Part shown: positions 1-9,668 of the stretch, one piece after another
Position numbering within the stretch: the stretch's first letter is position 1
Layout: each line of letters begins with the position of its first letter
Source of the DNA: Rodentolepis nana
Lineage: Eukaryota; Platyhelminthes; Cestoda; Cyclophyllidea; Hymenolepididae
Length of the DNA stretch: 13,206 bases
Assembly (NCBI GenBank): GCA_900617975.1
Contig: UZAE01014609.1
Coordinates: 1 to 13,206 of the forward strand
Direction of reading: 5' to 3'
Notes under the pieces: model-generated
The model's database searches: none
Seen by the model: the letters and a program-made list of their open reading frames with translations, nothing else
What the model was told of the DNA's origin: nothing
Made by a program: the position numbers and the translations under genes

Positions 1-586
1 CGATTGTATTCTTATAGCCCCATCTGGTGGAATGGGCGTTGAAGTCGCCTATTACTACGGTTTTGTATGCGCTGTTCAGAAAATCAAAGTTGGGGCAATT
101 CTGTGGTGAATTATAGACTGTGTATATCTTGAAGTGGTTTTGACATTTCCAATCATTTAATCTGATTATTTCACATATGTCTTGTGTCGAGCCCATACTC
201 TTGATTAGATCGTAATATGAGGTGAGCCCTTTTTTTACTCCAGTCAGAATTCTACATGGAACTTGGCGATAGTTAGATAGAAGGTAAGAGGTGTAGCCTG
301 GGAATTGATAGTATATCATTTTGTCGTCCGAATTAACCTGGGAATTGGTAGTACTTCAGTTTGTCATCCGTATGTAGCTTCCATAATTGTGAAAATGTCT
401 ACATCATAGATTTGAGCTGGGAATTGGTAGTACTTCAGTTTGTCATCCTAAATGTTTGCTTCCATAATTATATAATTGAAAATTTCAAAATCCATAGGTT
501 TGTAGGATTTTCTGGACTTGGATCTTTTTGTCATGTGACACCCCTCCAGCATTCCACTGGAGGATCTGCAGATGTTGTGATTCGCC
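1..586 (-). pseudogene. Non-LTR retrotransposon endonuclease (EEP) fragment, 5'-truncated by decay and running off the left edge
   Basis: Read on the minus strand, this is the N-terminal part of the endonuclease/exonuclease/phosphatase domain of a jockey-like non-LTR retrotransposon, the enzyme that nicks target DNA to prime reverse transcription. Three reading-frame pieces can be followed. Positions 586-488 give 33 codons with ILQWNAGG, where WN is a conserved active-site-region motif, and DKKIQ. A shifted frame at about 486-370 carries IIMEA and IFTIMEA (the conserved catalytic-type Glu) plus DDKLKYYQFP. Positions 355-2 give 118 open codons with YYQFPGYTSYLL, TGVKKGLTS, IIRLNDWKCQNHFKIY, VYNSPQ and then GDFNAHSTRWGY, which holds the conserved Asp/Asn pair. 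Stops and frameshifts separate the pieces, so it is a dead copy. The catalytic His end of the domain and any reverse transcriptase lie beyond base 1. Family assignment is by motif recognition; the clade (jockey-like) is less sure than the domain. Confidence 0.88.
298..495 (-). repeat. 79-bp tandem duplication plus a 40-bp partial copy inside the EEP fragment
   Basis: The 32-base string at 338-369 recurs exactly at 417-448. The similarity continues through the following bases (both copies contain GCTTCCATAATT), giving two tandem units of 79 bp, 338-416 and 417-about 495. A third, shorter and more diverged start of the unit lies at 298-336. On the minus strand each unit encodes a version of the same segment, I-M-E-A followed by D-D-K-x-x-Y-Y-Q-F-P, which intact elements should have once. 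The duplication therefore arose within the element after it had stopped being constrained, and it introduces frame changes. Confidence 0.85.
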
Positions 587-611
587 CTAACGAGGGCAAT
601 TTCTCTTATAG

Positions 612-917
612 CCTCGTTTCAAGCTAATCATAATAAATCGAAGTCAAATCAAATGCCACAAGCTAATCATAATAAATCGAAGTCAAATCAAATGCCGATT
701 GATTGACCTTTTTGCCGTACGAAGATACTTTGTCCAAGGTGCACCACGTAGAGGTGAGTCTATCGCGCACACCATGTTAGGAAACATAGTCTGTCTTAAG
801 TTGATTACTTTATTAAAGTCACCATTTGTGAAACAACTCCTTAAATTTTTTTGTGATTTCAAGGTAAGTGAAGGCATGGTGAAAAGATGCAGACTAAATA
901 AGATTGATCGCAGCTAA
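612..917 (+). CDS. Exon-like open frame, copy 1 of the four-copy conserved block (unrecognised protein)
   Basis: An uninterrupted 101-codon frame runs from just after a TAG to a TGA. It has no ATG near its 5' end, so it is more like an exon or a fragment than a complete gene. In order it holds two in-frame copies of HKLIIINRSQIKC-like sequence made by a 39-bp tandem repeat, then CRLIDLFAV, then QGAPRRGESIAH. The last part is shared with minus-strand copies near 4900, 6290 and 11620. Against the copy at 11600-11680, 61 ungapped bases give 22 differences by hand count: 11 at third, 7 at first and 4 at second codon positions, the pattern of past protein selection. Several differences are synonymous (Cys, Arg, Ala, Val, Tyr codons). 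A donor-like GTGAGT begins at 754, so an exon might end there in phase 1 instead of continuing to 917. I do not recognise the product. Confidence 0.4.
   Translation, partial: PRFKLIIINRSQIKCHKLIIINRSQIKCRLIDLFAVRRYFVQGAPRRGESIAHTMLGNIVCLKLITLLKSPFVKQLLKFFCDFKVSEGMVKRCRLNKIDRS
621..696 (+). repeat. 39-bp perfect tandem repeat, in frame
   Basis: The unit starting AAGCTAATCATAATAAATCG at 621-659 is repeated at 660-696 without a mismatch until the copies end. The period is 39 bases (13 codons), so the surrounding open frame is kept. The lack of differences means the duplication is recent or was homogenised, in contrast to the older divergence around it. Only one unit is present in the related copy at about 4925-4945. 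Confidence 0.93.
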
Positions 918-3400
918 ATGCAAAATAAGAAGTAAAAATAATACCCAACTGATCGTATAAACCAAAATATTAATTACGGTTGTAAACCATATGTATTCTG
1001 GAGTAAAGATCAACCAAAATGAGCACAGATAATTTGCTTTAAAGAAAGCATTAGCTGTCAAAAGAGCTTTATCTAAAAAGTGGAATTTTATTGATAACAG
1101 AGCTCTGCAATACTTCGTTTTCTTTGATAAATGTTAAATAATGAAATTTTGCCTTTGTTAACAAAAGTGGAAATTCGATTTTTGAGGAAAGCCGTTTAAC
1201 TTCTGAATTTGACATACATTGTTTTTGAGATTGACAAATAATGAAAATTACTTGTTTTACGTTTTGTCGCCAACGCGTCTCATGTGATGGCAACAAGAGG
1301 CTATATCTGTGTAGCATTTTATATCAACAGGGATACTGGTAAAGCACACAGCCGTGAATACTGAATTCGAGCACTTAAAGGGAAATGCCTTGTTCAGCTG
1401 TCATACTATGCAATTAAAAGTAATTTAGGCCTTTTGAAGTGTCCCACTTCGGTGACAAAACTTACACAAAAAGAGGGACACGTAAGAAAAATTTAAGGAT
1501 GTAATAAAAATTTTGTTTGGGGTACTAGCAATTCTAATCGCCGAATTTAAAACTCATAAATAACTGTATATAGATCTGAGAAGGAATAATACTCTAATTA
1601 TTTGTTTCTGTAAAAATAATTTTATGAAAATCATAAATCGCTTTGATCCACAAGCTTAATTATATCTATTTATCTAGTCGGTCGGTATAAAGTCGCCTTT
1701 TATTATAGTTGCAGTTAATTTTAAACATGTGTGTCATTCAAATGAGCAAGAAAAACAAATTTTCATGTCGATGCATTCAGTTAATTTAATTGTTCTATTT
1801 AATTAGCAGGCTTCAATAATTCAGTGAAATGCCTACCATTTTACGCATACTATTAATTGAATCTCTCCGGAGATCTATTCTCCTAGTAGTAGTTTATATA
1901 TTGTAAACAACGAAGATTAAAATTGATGGATCAATTTGAAAACTTGCAGAAATAAACTATTGGTATTAGTTCAACAGGTGAAAAAAAATGAAATTGGCAA
2001 GTTGCAATGATTTCAGTTTTAAATTTATTTGACCATCGATTTTCATATTTTGAAATTAATTTTAATAAAAATTTATTTTCTGCTTGGAAAATTTGTTAAT
2101 GAATTCTGAAATGTGCCATTCATTGAGTAATCCATAGAGAGATTCCAACGGCAACTAAATGAAGTAAAACCAATCTTCAGTTAATGGTTGAAGAAAAACT
2201 TAAAAATGCTTTCGTAAGATAAAGCAACTTGCTTGAGAATATGTATGTAATTTTGCAACTTATCTTTTAGAATAAGATAAAGGTTTGAGCATCATTACTT
2301 TAAATGAAAAAAATATCAGATATATATATAAGTTACTGAAATTAAGTATATTAAATTTATCATTCTAGTTGAAAGACTACTACGTAATTATTTACCCTTG
2401 CTTGTTGTTGTTACTTGTTCACACCCTGGAACGATTACAAACAGTTCTCAAATTAAAATAAATTGCTGTAAAATATGCATGCTATTGCAAAACCTGTTGT
2501 GAAGTGCAGGATAATTTGAAGGTCAAAAGTGCTTTAAATGAAGTTCATCAAATCTATTGTAATTATACAAATTAAATACATTCAATTAATCATTACAAAC
2601 AAAATAATAAACTCAGTTGAAAGACTGGTAAAAAATTAACTAAAATAAAATATACCTTTACATATTTAACCCTACTAGCTTATCTAACTAAGCTTTAAGC
2701 TGCTCCAAAATCTGTGATTAAGATTTAACCCTACCTACCATAGTTTAAAAGTTATGAAACGATTATTCTGCATTAACATCAATATTTTGACATCACATAT
2801 TTTGAGCAGTATTAAGATGACTTTTCTATCTTTTCAATTATTTTAAAATAAACATAATGTTTTCTACGTTAATTCAAATAAATTTGTTAAATATTATATT
2901 AGTGCCAAATAAAATATGAATTCCTGAGTCAAATTAAAAATGCTTAAATCGAAAGTTATAAACCATCTTCTTCAAAATTTTTTAAGTAAAATTGAGGCAT
3001 GCATCTTCTTTATTATTTATGAAAAGATATGGCTAAAGTTTATGTAGAACGATATTAATGATTTTTTTTATTTTAATTCAAGAATTACAGAAAATATATT
3101 ATGTTAAAAAATTTCAAAATGGGACAGCCAAATTCTCAAACGAAATTTTAATTTTAGTTCATCATGGGAGAAGTTAGCATATTTTTACATTAACCCCGAC
3201 ATAAGCTATTGAATAGGATGTTCTAAGGACCTCATATTTGCAGAAAGATATCATATCTTTTCTGACCTCAATTTCCAAAACAGTAATATTTCACCAAACA
3301 GAAAAGAACCAACTTTTGCATTCCGTTATATCAGGTGACACATCTAAACGGAAAGCAAATCTTTGAGAACAGCAATTAGCAAAAAGATAGATCAGCAAAA
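918..3400. other. AT-rich stretch without recognisable genes
   Basis: About 2.5 kb of very AT-rich sequence with dense stops in all frames. An 82-codon minus-strand frame at 1069-1317 has no recognisable motif and no second copy in the window. Minor items are a 10-base perfect palindrome (1864-1873) and a short AT dinucleotide run near 2315-2331. I see no RNA gene, transposon end or clear promoter. It reads as intergenic or intronic DNA. Confidence 0.6.
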
Positions 3401-3915
3401 TCAAAAAAGAGACAAACTGTCGGCAGTCCAGTAAACAATAAATCCGGCATATGTCCTTTTTACTATATAAAGAAAATGTGTGCTGATTTCACTTCCAGTT
3501 CGAGTATATTCCAGTGTAGTATCCAACTGGTTCATTTCTGCATTTTCAGCAAANTGTAAATTTGTAATGAAAGGTTTACAGAAAACCATTACCATTATGC
3601 CTTTTACATGGTGTTCCGACCAATTCGTTATCATAATAACAACTGCCATTTGTTATAGTAATAGGCTAAAAGTGTCCATTATCTGTTCCGCATATATTCT
3701 GGTAAAGAAAAATAATAAAATGTCTATTGAAAAAAATAGCTAGATACACTCTTTCCGTTTTTATCAAGAAATATTAGGGGTTCTGTATTCCCAGAAGGTG
3801 TTGACACAATTCTCGAGCAAATTGAATTAGGCAAATCCGAACCCCCTATTCCTGGGGAAGCATTTAACTGTAGCAAAGTAAAAAAATAGAATAGTAATCG
3901 TAGGATCATTAGCAT
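3401..3915. other. Unusually open patch, possible decayed coding sequence (unrecognised)
   Basis: This 500-base patch has few stops on either strand compared with its surroundings. Minus-strand frames are 3915-3724, starting MLMILRLLFYFF, which resembles a signal peptide followed by LQLNASPGIGGSDLPN, and 3649-3401. Between and overlapping them another minus frame shows cysteine-spaced text (NGSCYYDNELVGTPCKRHN) that superficially recalls the GTPC turn of cysteine-rich extracellular modules such as those in ADAM-type proteases. Plus-strand frames exist too: 3480-3743, and a 47-codon piece near 3742-3888 containing EQIELGKSEPPIPGEAFNCS. No single frame covers the patch, and one undetermined base (3554) lies inside. 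Which strand, if any, was coding is unresolved. Confidence 0.2.
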
Positions 3916-4734
3916 AATTCAATATTTGCCTTAGTATAATATATCTCCATTACCAATACATGCGTTTATTGCAATCAACTTAAGTATATGATTGGCGCCA
4001 TTAAAATCTGCCATACATCGACGGCCTCAAACAACTAACTGACTTACGACCTTGTGTTTAGCATTTTCTTTCAACATTCATAGACGCTAATTGAGCTTAA
4101 ACCAACTTTGAAATGTGACACTTTGTGGGATATAAGGTAGTTTCTAAAATTATGACGATATTTATGGTAGAAGATAGCAAAAATACTTCAATTTAAGAAT
4201 TCATTCAAATTATCGGATATGAAATGATGTAATATATGTTTGACAATTAAACATATACTCATCTTCATATTTGAAATGCTTGCAGAAAACAAGAAGGAAG
4301 CATTTATTTTCCACGAACATAAATTTTCTGCAAAATCGTTATAGAAAATGACATAAGTGAGCAGACATGTAAATTTAATTATTTTTGGTAAGACGTGAAA
4401 ATGGAAGTAAGTCCTTTTCGAAAGTGCCTATTATTTGTGTAACAACAACACTGTTACAGCATTTCTTTTAATAAATATTGGTATTGGCCAAATAGGTTTA
4501 TACTAATCTTTCTCATGATCAATTAAATGACAATTTTATTAGGGAGTTTAGATTTCAAGTGTGAATATTAACTGAATTATAATTCTTCTTCAATCTATTA
4601 TAAACAAAAATCGAACCAAAAATGAGCTTATTTAAACATAAATGCATTTTGAAATTGTTAATAACTGGATCATAGAAAGCTATGCATTAAATATATGTGA
4701 TGAGGGAAATTGTTGTTAAAGCGGAAGATTCGCT
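3916..4734. other. AT-rich stretch without recognisable genes
   Basis: About 800 bases with stops in every frame and no repeat that I can place. A short similarity (TTTCAAGTGT near 4553 and 11362) sits at a spacing comparable to that of the conserved blocks at 4880 and 11597. This hints that older flanking homology exists but is too weak to trace by eye. Confidence 0.5.
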
Positions 4735-4945
4735 TTAAAATCTTGCCATTTTCAATTTTTCAATGGATGAGCAAGTAACAGCAAACACAAAAACCATGGG
4801 TAAGACTGTTTTGAATTGGCACGTTTCGACCCACTTCAAAACATAGTTATATTTGATGGTAGGGTACGCAATAGACTTACCTCCACGTGGTGGCCCTGGT
4901 CTATAACTCGGTATTTGACTTCAATTTATTATGATTAGTTTGAAA
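4735..4945 (-). pseudogene. Copy 2 of the conserved exon-like block, internally deleted
   Basis: On the minus strand this begins with bases nearly identical to 624-647 (AATCATAATAAATYGAAGTCAAAT). It continues in codon register as V-K-Y-R-V-I-D against I-K-C-R-L-I-D of copy 1. It then loses the LFAV...YFV stretch by a deletion of about 25 bases that changes frame, and resumes with PPRGGKSIAYPTI, matching APRRGESIAH. A 61-codon open frame (4920 down to 4735) spans the second half. A clean donor-like GTAAGT follows the conserved Gly codon (GT at 4880-4879, minus strand). The block lies back to back with the EEP fragment that starts near 4955, the same divergent arrangement as at 586/612 but in inverted orientation. 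The deletion makes it unlikely to encode the original peptide. Confidence 0.5.
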
Positions 4946-4954
4946 TTGAGCAAA

Positions 4955-5250
4955 CTCACATCAGGACCAATCACAACTTCTAAAAATCCTTCAGTGGATT
5001 GCTGGAGAGATGCCACAGGACAAGAAGATCAAAATCCTGAAAATCCTTCACACCTTTGATATGGACACGTTCACAATCATAGAAGCCGATTTTACAGAAG
5101 ACAAACTCAAATACTACCAATTCATAAACGAATTCATAAATGTACATCATAGGCTATTTATGCGAACCTCGCAAATAGAAAGTGGTTTGTTCTATTTATC
5201 CGTATCGATCGGCAAAAGAGGCCTTTACTCCTTGAGCGAGGGAGGTACAT
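4955..5250 (+). pseudogene. Retrotransposon EEP N-terminal fragment, first tandem copy
   Basis: The plus-strand frame reads ILQWIAGEMPQDKK, then LHTFDMDTFTIIEAD, then EDKLKYYQF (to about 5127), the same segment as minus-strand positions 586-320 and thus the same element family. The conserved Asn of the WN motif is replaced by Ile, while the Glu of IIEA remains. After KYYQF the match weakens: QIESGLF and GKRGLYS at 5178-5233 probably correspond to the RQVxxxIL and KKGLTS region, separated by indels. The GDFNAH part is absent. An ATG-to-stop frame of 96 codons (5010-5300) exists only because decay has left it open; it is not a credible gene. A stop-containing stretch lies immediately upstream (TAA at 4981). 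Confidence 0.8.
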
Positions 5251-5447
5251 CATCATGCGCTTTATTCTTGGTTTATTTTGAATTATTTTTTTCACGTTAA
5301 TTTCAATCTACTCTACTACTTATAGCTCTTGTTTTATTAAAATAATTAGTTTTGAAGATTTGTTTGACATTAACACTTTCTCAAATTTTACAATTTGACT
5401 ATCATCCCATCTTGCCACTTTNTTGAATTGGAGCAAAAGAGAAGTCG

Positions 5448-5743
5448 CTCACATCAGGACCAATCACAACTTCCACAAATCCTTCAGTGGATTGCTGGAG
5501 AGATGCCACAGGACAAGAAGATCAAAATCCTGAAAATCCTTCACACCTTTGATATGGACACGTTCACAATCATAGAAGCCGATTTTACAGAAGACAAACT
5601 CAAATACTACCAATTCATAAACGAATTCATAAATGTACATCATAGGCTATTTATGCGAACCTCGCAAATAGAAAGTGGTTTGTTCTATTTATCCGTATCG
5701 ATCGGCAAAAGAGGCCTTTACTCCTTGAGCGAGGGAGGTACAT
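5448..5743 (+). pseudogene. Retrotransposon EEP N-terminal fragment, second tandem copy
   Basis: A near-perfect repeat of the copy at 4955-5250, with the identical protein text from MPQDKK to the stop. It differs upstream. It has about 11 extra bases, giving EQKRSRSHQDQSQLPQILQW in one open frame (5395-5793 overall). Two substitutions turn the first copy's TAA-containing stretch into readable codons. It therefore looks like the less damaged version. It still has Ile in place of the WN asparagine and no GDFNAH segment, so no active endonuclease is encoded. Confidence 0.8.
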
Positions 5744-5942
5744 CATCATGCGCTTTATTCTTGGTTTATTTTGAATTATTTTTTTCACGTTAATTTCAAT
5801 CTACTCTACTACTTATAGCTCTTGTTTTATTAAAATAATTAGTTTTGAAGATTTGTTTGACATTAACACTTTCTCAAATTTTACAATTTGACTATCATCC
5901 CATCTTGCCACTTTCAACCTAATTTAGCTCACAACTCTGCAG
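5738..5942 (+). repeat. Downstream block, related to the right end of the window
   Basis: This AT-rich sequence after the EEP fragment is similar to 12990-13206. The last part is clearest: 5887-5942 against 13151-13206 is 56 ungapped bases with 8 differences by hand count. Its 3' part looks like the end of an intron (pyrimidine-rich with TTGACT), but the AG that would be the acceptor is AA here (5916-5917), whereas the right-end copy has AG. The first tandem copy (5245-5421) carries the same block up to the breakpoint. Confidence 0.75.
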
Positions 5943-6220
5943 CATGCATTTACTTTTCTTCGTTTGACTGAAAAATTTAAAAATATATTTTTGAAATGAT
6001 GGTTATTGGTCATGGCACCAACTTTTGAGGGAATAAGTTTTAAAACGTGAGTCAATGTGATTCCATTAATTGTAGCAATCTGTTTACCCTAGGTGCCGTT
6101 GAATGAATGTTAATACGACAAAAAATAACTTATGCTTTTATGGGTTATGCAGTTAAAATTTAGTGTATGGAACCTATTATGTTCCTTTGTAAAAAATTAT
6201 TAATATTAATGCCCAGATAA
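5943..6220. other. Spacer without recognisable features
   Basis: AT-rich and closed in all frames. I find no similarity to other parts of the window. It separates the duplicated EEP region from the third exon-like block. Confidence 0.5.
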
Positions 6221-6500
6221 TTATTTCCATCTCACTGTTACCAATTTGTTACTTACGAATAATCCTGGGATAGACTTTTTCCACGTGGTGCACTCTGAGA
6301 AACGCATACTCATACAGCAGTTGAATTCTGACTTTAAATTGCCCTGACCCCTCTCTATGCCCAATTCGACCACTTCATTAGATTTCTTCTTACCTTTTCT
6401 CTGCATTTGTGCCCAACTGACTCTTTACATGTGTGAATCACTCTACTTTCCCCCCTCTTGAACTTTTCTCACTATGATATTCCACCCCTCTGTGAAGTCC
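6221..6500 (-). pseudogene. Copy 3 of the conserved exon-like block
   Basis: The minus-strand sequence from about 6500 down to 6265 aligns with 11850-11590 over some 250 bases. Shared strings are GACTTCAC, ATCATAGT, GATTCA..ATGTAAA and GTCGAA. A 61-codon frame (6406-6221) includes EVVELGIERGQGNLKSEFNCC, which aligns codon for codon with RVVEYDIQCGHGVLK(stop)EVNCR in copy 4. Where copy 4 has a stop, this copy has a Ser codon. After NCC the copy has lost about 20 bases of the LFAV segment, and the frame shifts before the GCACCACGTGG core. The donor GT is replaced (AAAAAGTC). A perfect GTAAGT lies 24 bases further on (6256-6251). Likely a dead copy, though partial function as a spliced exon cannot be excluded. 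Confidence 0.5.
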
Positions 6501-7000
6501 GAAGTCAGCAAAATGACAATTAATAACTATCAAAACGCTTGCCATTTAAAATAAATAAATGAATCAGCCTGTATTTTCTTTGTACTATTCACCTTTTCTG
6601 TCTTCATATGGCAATTTGAGCAAAATAACTAATTTGGTGTTTGGACGTGCATCCGTGTCACCAGAAAATTAAATTCCACCTAAGATAGAACAAATGTTTA
6701 GGTTAATGAAAACCATACTTCTCAAATGAGCCAAAACTGAATAATCTGCCCTCCATCACCTATCATATAGTGAGATTGTTACGTTTTCATATGCCTCCTC
6801 CTTCCGGACTTAACAAGCGGACAGTAGTGATAATTGAATTGTTGATCAATTGAGTTGGCCATCCCAGCGAGAAATGAGCAATTCCAGTCATTACCTGGCC
6901 TCGCCAATTAGTATTAATTAATTTGCAGTAGTAATCGATTTCTTCCTTCTTCACGGACTTATACTGGAGCACACAACTTTCTATTTATAACTTTATTTTA
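6501..7000. other. Probable weak continuation of the copy 3/copy 4 homology
   Basis: Similarity to 11870-12330 seems to continue, with gaps, at an offset of 5.3-5.4 kb. Examples are TTGTTGATCA near 6839 and 12237, and CCATTAATC/AGTATTAAT near their ends. It is too diverged to be certain by eye. A 61-codon minus-strand frame (6972-6787) has no recognisable motif, and I do not call it a gene. Confidence 0.3.
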
Positions 7001-7028
7001 TTAACTGTTAATTCGGAGGTTAACATTG

Positions 7029-7050
7029 TAAATCGTAAAACCACGATTTA
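7029..7050. repeat. Perfect 8-bp stem inverted repeat
   Basis: TAAATCGT at 7029-7036 is mirrored by ACGATTTA at 7043-7050 with a 6-base spacer. A single short hairpin like this is expected by chance in a long AT-rich window. No target-site duplication or second copy marks it as a transposon end. Confidence 0.6.
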
Positions 7051-9650
7051 TAGCGCTTCTAAAATCGAGAATATTGCGTTTGTAAAGTAAACGAAATAAT
7101 AATTGTGTTTTAAATGTTACAAATGTATCAAAAAATGAGCGATAAAGTATTAAATTTAGTCGAATAAACAGTTGACATCAAATTAAAGGAGCATCAGTTA
7201 TGAAAAAATTGAATCAATTCTAATGATCATTCATAAATTATCATGGATTACTGGTGCATAACTAGTCTACTGAATGAGATTAAAATCTAGGTTTAAATGA
7301 TTTTTCAATGACTTGATTGATGATTTAATTGGATAAATGATAAAGATCTGCAACCTTGTTGTTTACTGTGCTTGACCAAATTAGGACATTTGTCGAGACT
7401 AATTTTAAGAATAAGAACCATGTGTTGCACATCTACAGTAGGTTAATAACGACCTTGATTTAATTGGCGTACTCAATAATCTGTTATTTAAATGATCACA
7501 GATCGGTGCATTGCATCTTCTGAATTTCAGAAATGGATCTCGTTTCGATTTAAGTCAAAGACATTCTTTTTATCAATACTCAATCCTTTATATCGTCATT
7601 ATGCCAGAATATTTTTTACATAGGTGACCGTTAGTAGTATTGGCTGAATGCATGATGAAAGGAACACCGTACAGGAAATCGGAATACCAAATGTCACAAA
7701 TTAATGGAATAGACATAAAATTGAGTTAATTGAGCCAATTGGAATATTAAGGAGACCCATATTATAGCTATTAATTAATCGTTGGCACTTTATTAGGTTT
7801 CAACATTTTCCCCATAAATCATTCCAGTAAATGCGTGTAAAAGCTTGATAAAAACGTCCAATATTTCAGTCAAGTTCTGAATTGTCGAATGCCTCAGTAT
7901 AGAATTGCTCAACAATGATTAAAGTGAGCAGCACTGCATTCTCTACAAATCATTCACTTAGGTGTACGTAGCAAGCAACTGTTATGTATATGGTGTGTGA
8001 ATATTTAGCAAATACTCACTGAGTAATAGCTAATGAATGCGCTAGCCCAATAAATGAACGCTCTATTTAACTTACAAAATGGAAGAATGCGCAAGTTCTA
8101 AACACCTCACTTATAATGCTTAATTCACGTTTGTTTTTTACCTATAAATTCATTGGGTATTCAATTCTGCTAATGTCTTCTATATAAATAAGCTTAACAG
8201 AAATATAGACGTCGTGGTAATCCTTTTACTCGGTTAGAGAAAGTTGAATTGTGTTAGTCGCAAACCACTCATTGGTTACGGATGAAAGTAAAGTCACTAA
8301 GCATAACAGTATAGTTGTATATGCATTGCGCTAAATTGTGGACATTACATTATCACAACTTGCAACCTGAAAAAAGTTATGTGGCATAATCTAGTTAAAT
8401 GCTGATAGAAGCACAAAAATGTGAGAAAACCTAAAACCATGGATTGGGCATTTTAACTTAAAACAGGCTTCATCTAGGTTATCACCATAATCATGCTTAG
8501 TGCTGAAATACTGTTGAGTAGTGATTTTACAAATACAGTCCAAAATACATTTCTAAATGAATCTTTTGCAAATATATATAAAGACAATTTGGTTCAATGA
8601 CTTTCATTTCCTTCAAATGAATCGTTAGTTATTATTTGTTAAATAATAAACCACTTTTGAAAACGTTGCAATATATTCTTGCCAAAGGAAGACCGCTAGA
8701 ACTATATCTCTAATTACTTTTCCCGTCCGTTTTCACAAAAGAGCTTAGAAATGTTTCAAAAAACATGTAAATTGGCACCTGTCATTCGAGGTTGAAATAT
8801 TCTAACTAATTGTCTACTTTGATATTAAGGAAAATTCGTTATGATCGATTTATTTTTTACTTAAGCAAAACCCTGGCCATTAAAATGCCCTGATGTTATT
8901 TAATCCATTTACTTAATATCAATACAGTAAATTATATCATTTGAGTTAAATTAAGGGAAATGATAATTATGGCTTTTGAAAGCAACGAAAACTGTCATTT
9001 TCTTCTCAGATCCACTTGCTCCTTTGTTTTCACCTAATTGGTAGGTTTGTCGTTGCAATATCCAATGAACACTTCACTTTTCAAATCAAGTAAACTAAAC
9101 TGTTTGAATTCCGTCATGCTTAAATAATTAGTGATCACATATTTTGAGTAATATTGCTCCAAAATTAGTAAATTGATTCTCTGAAATTAGTAATTTTTTA
9201 TTTACACTCGCCAGTGCTCGTTGTTGCAGGTTGTCTGTATTCTGAAAATTTACAATTTTGACCTTCAGATACTATTTGTGTGCATGAAAATTCATTTCAT
9301 AAAAATTATGTGTAAGAGCGCAATAAAATTTTATTCGTTAAGAAGTTTCTAAATGGGTACTTTGAAAATTTTAATCGATCCGCATTAAGGGCATAAAGAG
9401 TGCTAAAGGATTGCAACTTCTTTATTACGCATGATAAGATATGAAATGTATTTCATTAAAAGCCTCGATCTAGTTTCATTTGCAAGCAAATTTCTATTTC
9501 GGACGAAATTGAAATCTACGTCATTTACAGTCTGATTAACTCAATTGTAATCGTACTTTATTTCCATTTGAGATAGATAACCTCACTCTAATAAACCAAG
9601 TGAGTGAAAGATTCTCATTTAATTCAAGCATTTAAGTGGTCTCAATGCCT
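7051..9650. other. AT-rich stretch without recognisable genes
   Basis: About 2.6 kb closed in all frames. Two short strings are shared with the left part of the window: ATCACATATTTTGAG at 9134-9148 and about 2791-2805, and CTTCTTTATTA near 9417 and 3004. Both lie about 6.3-6.4 kb apart, close to but not equal to the spacing of the better-supported duplicated blocks. I see no RNA genes or transposon ends. Confidence 0.55.
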
Positions 9651-9668
9651 CGCTAGCTCGCTCTAGCG
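9651..9668. repeat. Short inverted repeat, 6-bp stem
   Basis: CGCTAG (9651-9656) and CTAGCG (9663-9668) flank CTCGCT in a small GC-richer island. It is probably incidental. A 66-codon frame starting at 9681 directly after it (to 9881) has an ATG but no recognisable motif or second copy, so it is not called as a gene. Confidence 0.5.

Larger units (their letters stand above)
4955..5914. repeat. 493-bp-offset tandem duplication
   Basis: Bases 4955-5421 and 5448-5914 align without gaps at an offset of 493. I see only two differences over 467 bases, both in the first 35. The right edge of copy 1 is followed immediately by the undetermined base 5422. The left edge of copy 2 resembles the left edge of copy 1 (TTGAA..GAGCAAA) but with an 11-base indel. 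The duplication contains the EEP fragment and about 170 bases of downstream non-coding sequence. Confidence 0.95.

Noticed and set aside
543..563. Perfect 7-bp inverted repeat CCTCCAG/CTGGAGG
   Set aside because: It is the normal coding sequence of the ILQWNAGG motif in the retrotransposon fragment, so the symmetry is incidental.
361..627. 88-codon plus-strand open frame
   Set aside because: It is antisense to the EEP fragment, whose minus-strand motifs are unmistakable.
683..877. 64-codon minus-strand open frame
   Set aside because: It is the shadow of the plus-strand frame, which is the one with codon-position evidence.
1069..1317. 82-codon minus-strand open frame
   Set aside because: No motif, no repeat in the window and no splice or start context; plausible by chance over 13 kb.
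5010..5300. ATG-initiated 96-codon frame as a gene
   Set aside because: The text is a retrotransposon endonuclease fragment; the ATG and stop are accidental.
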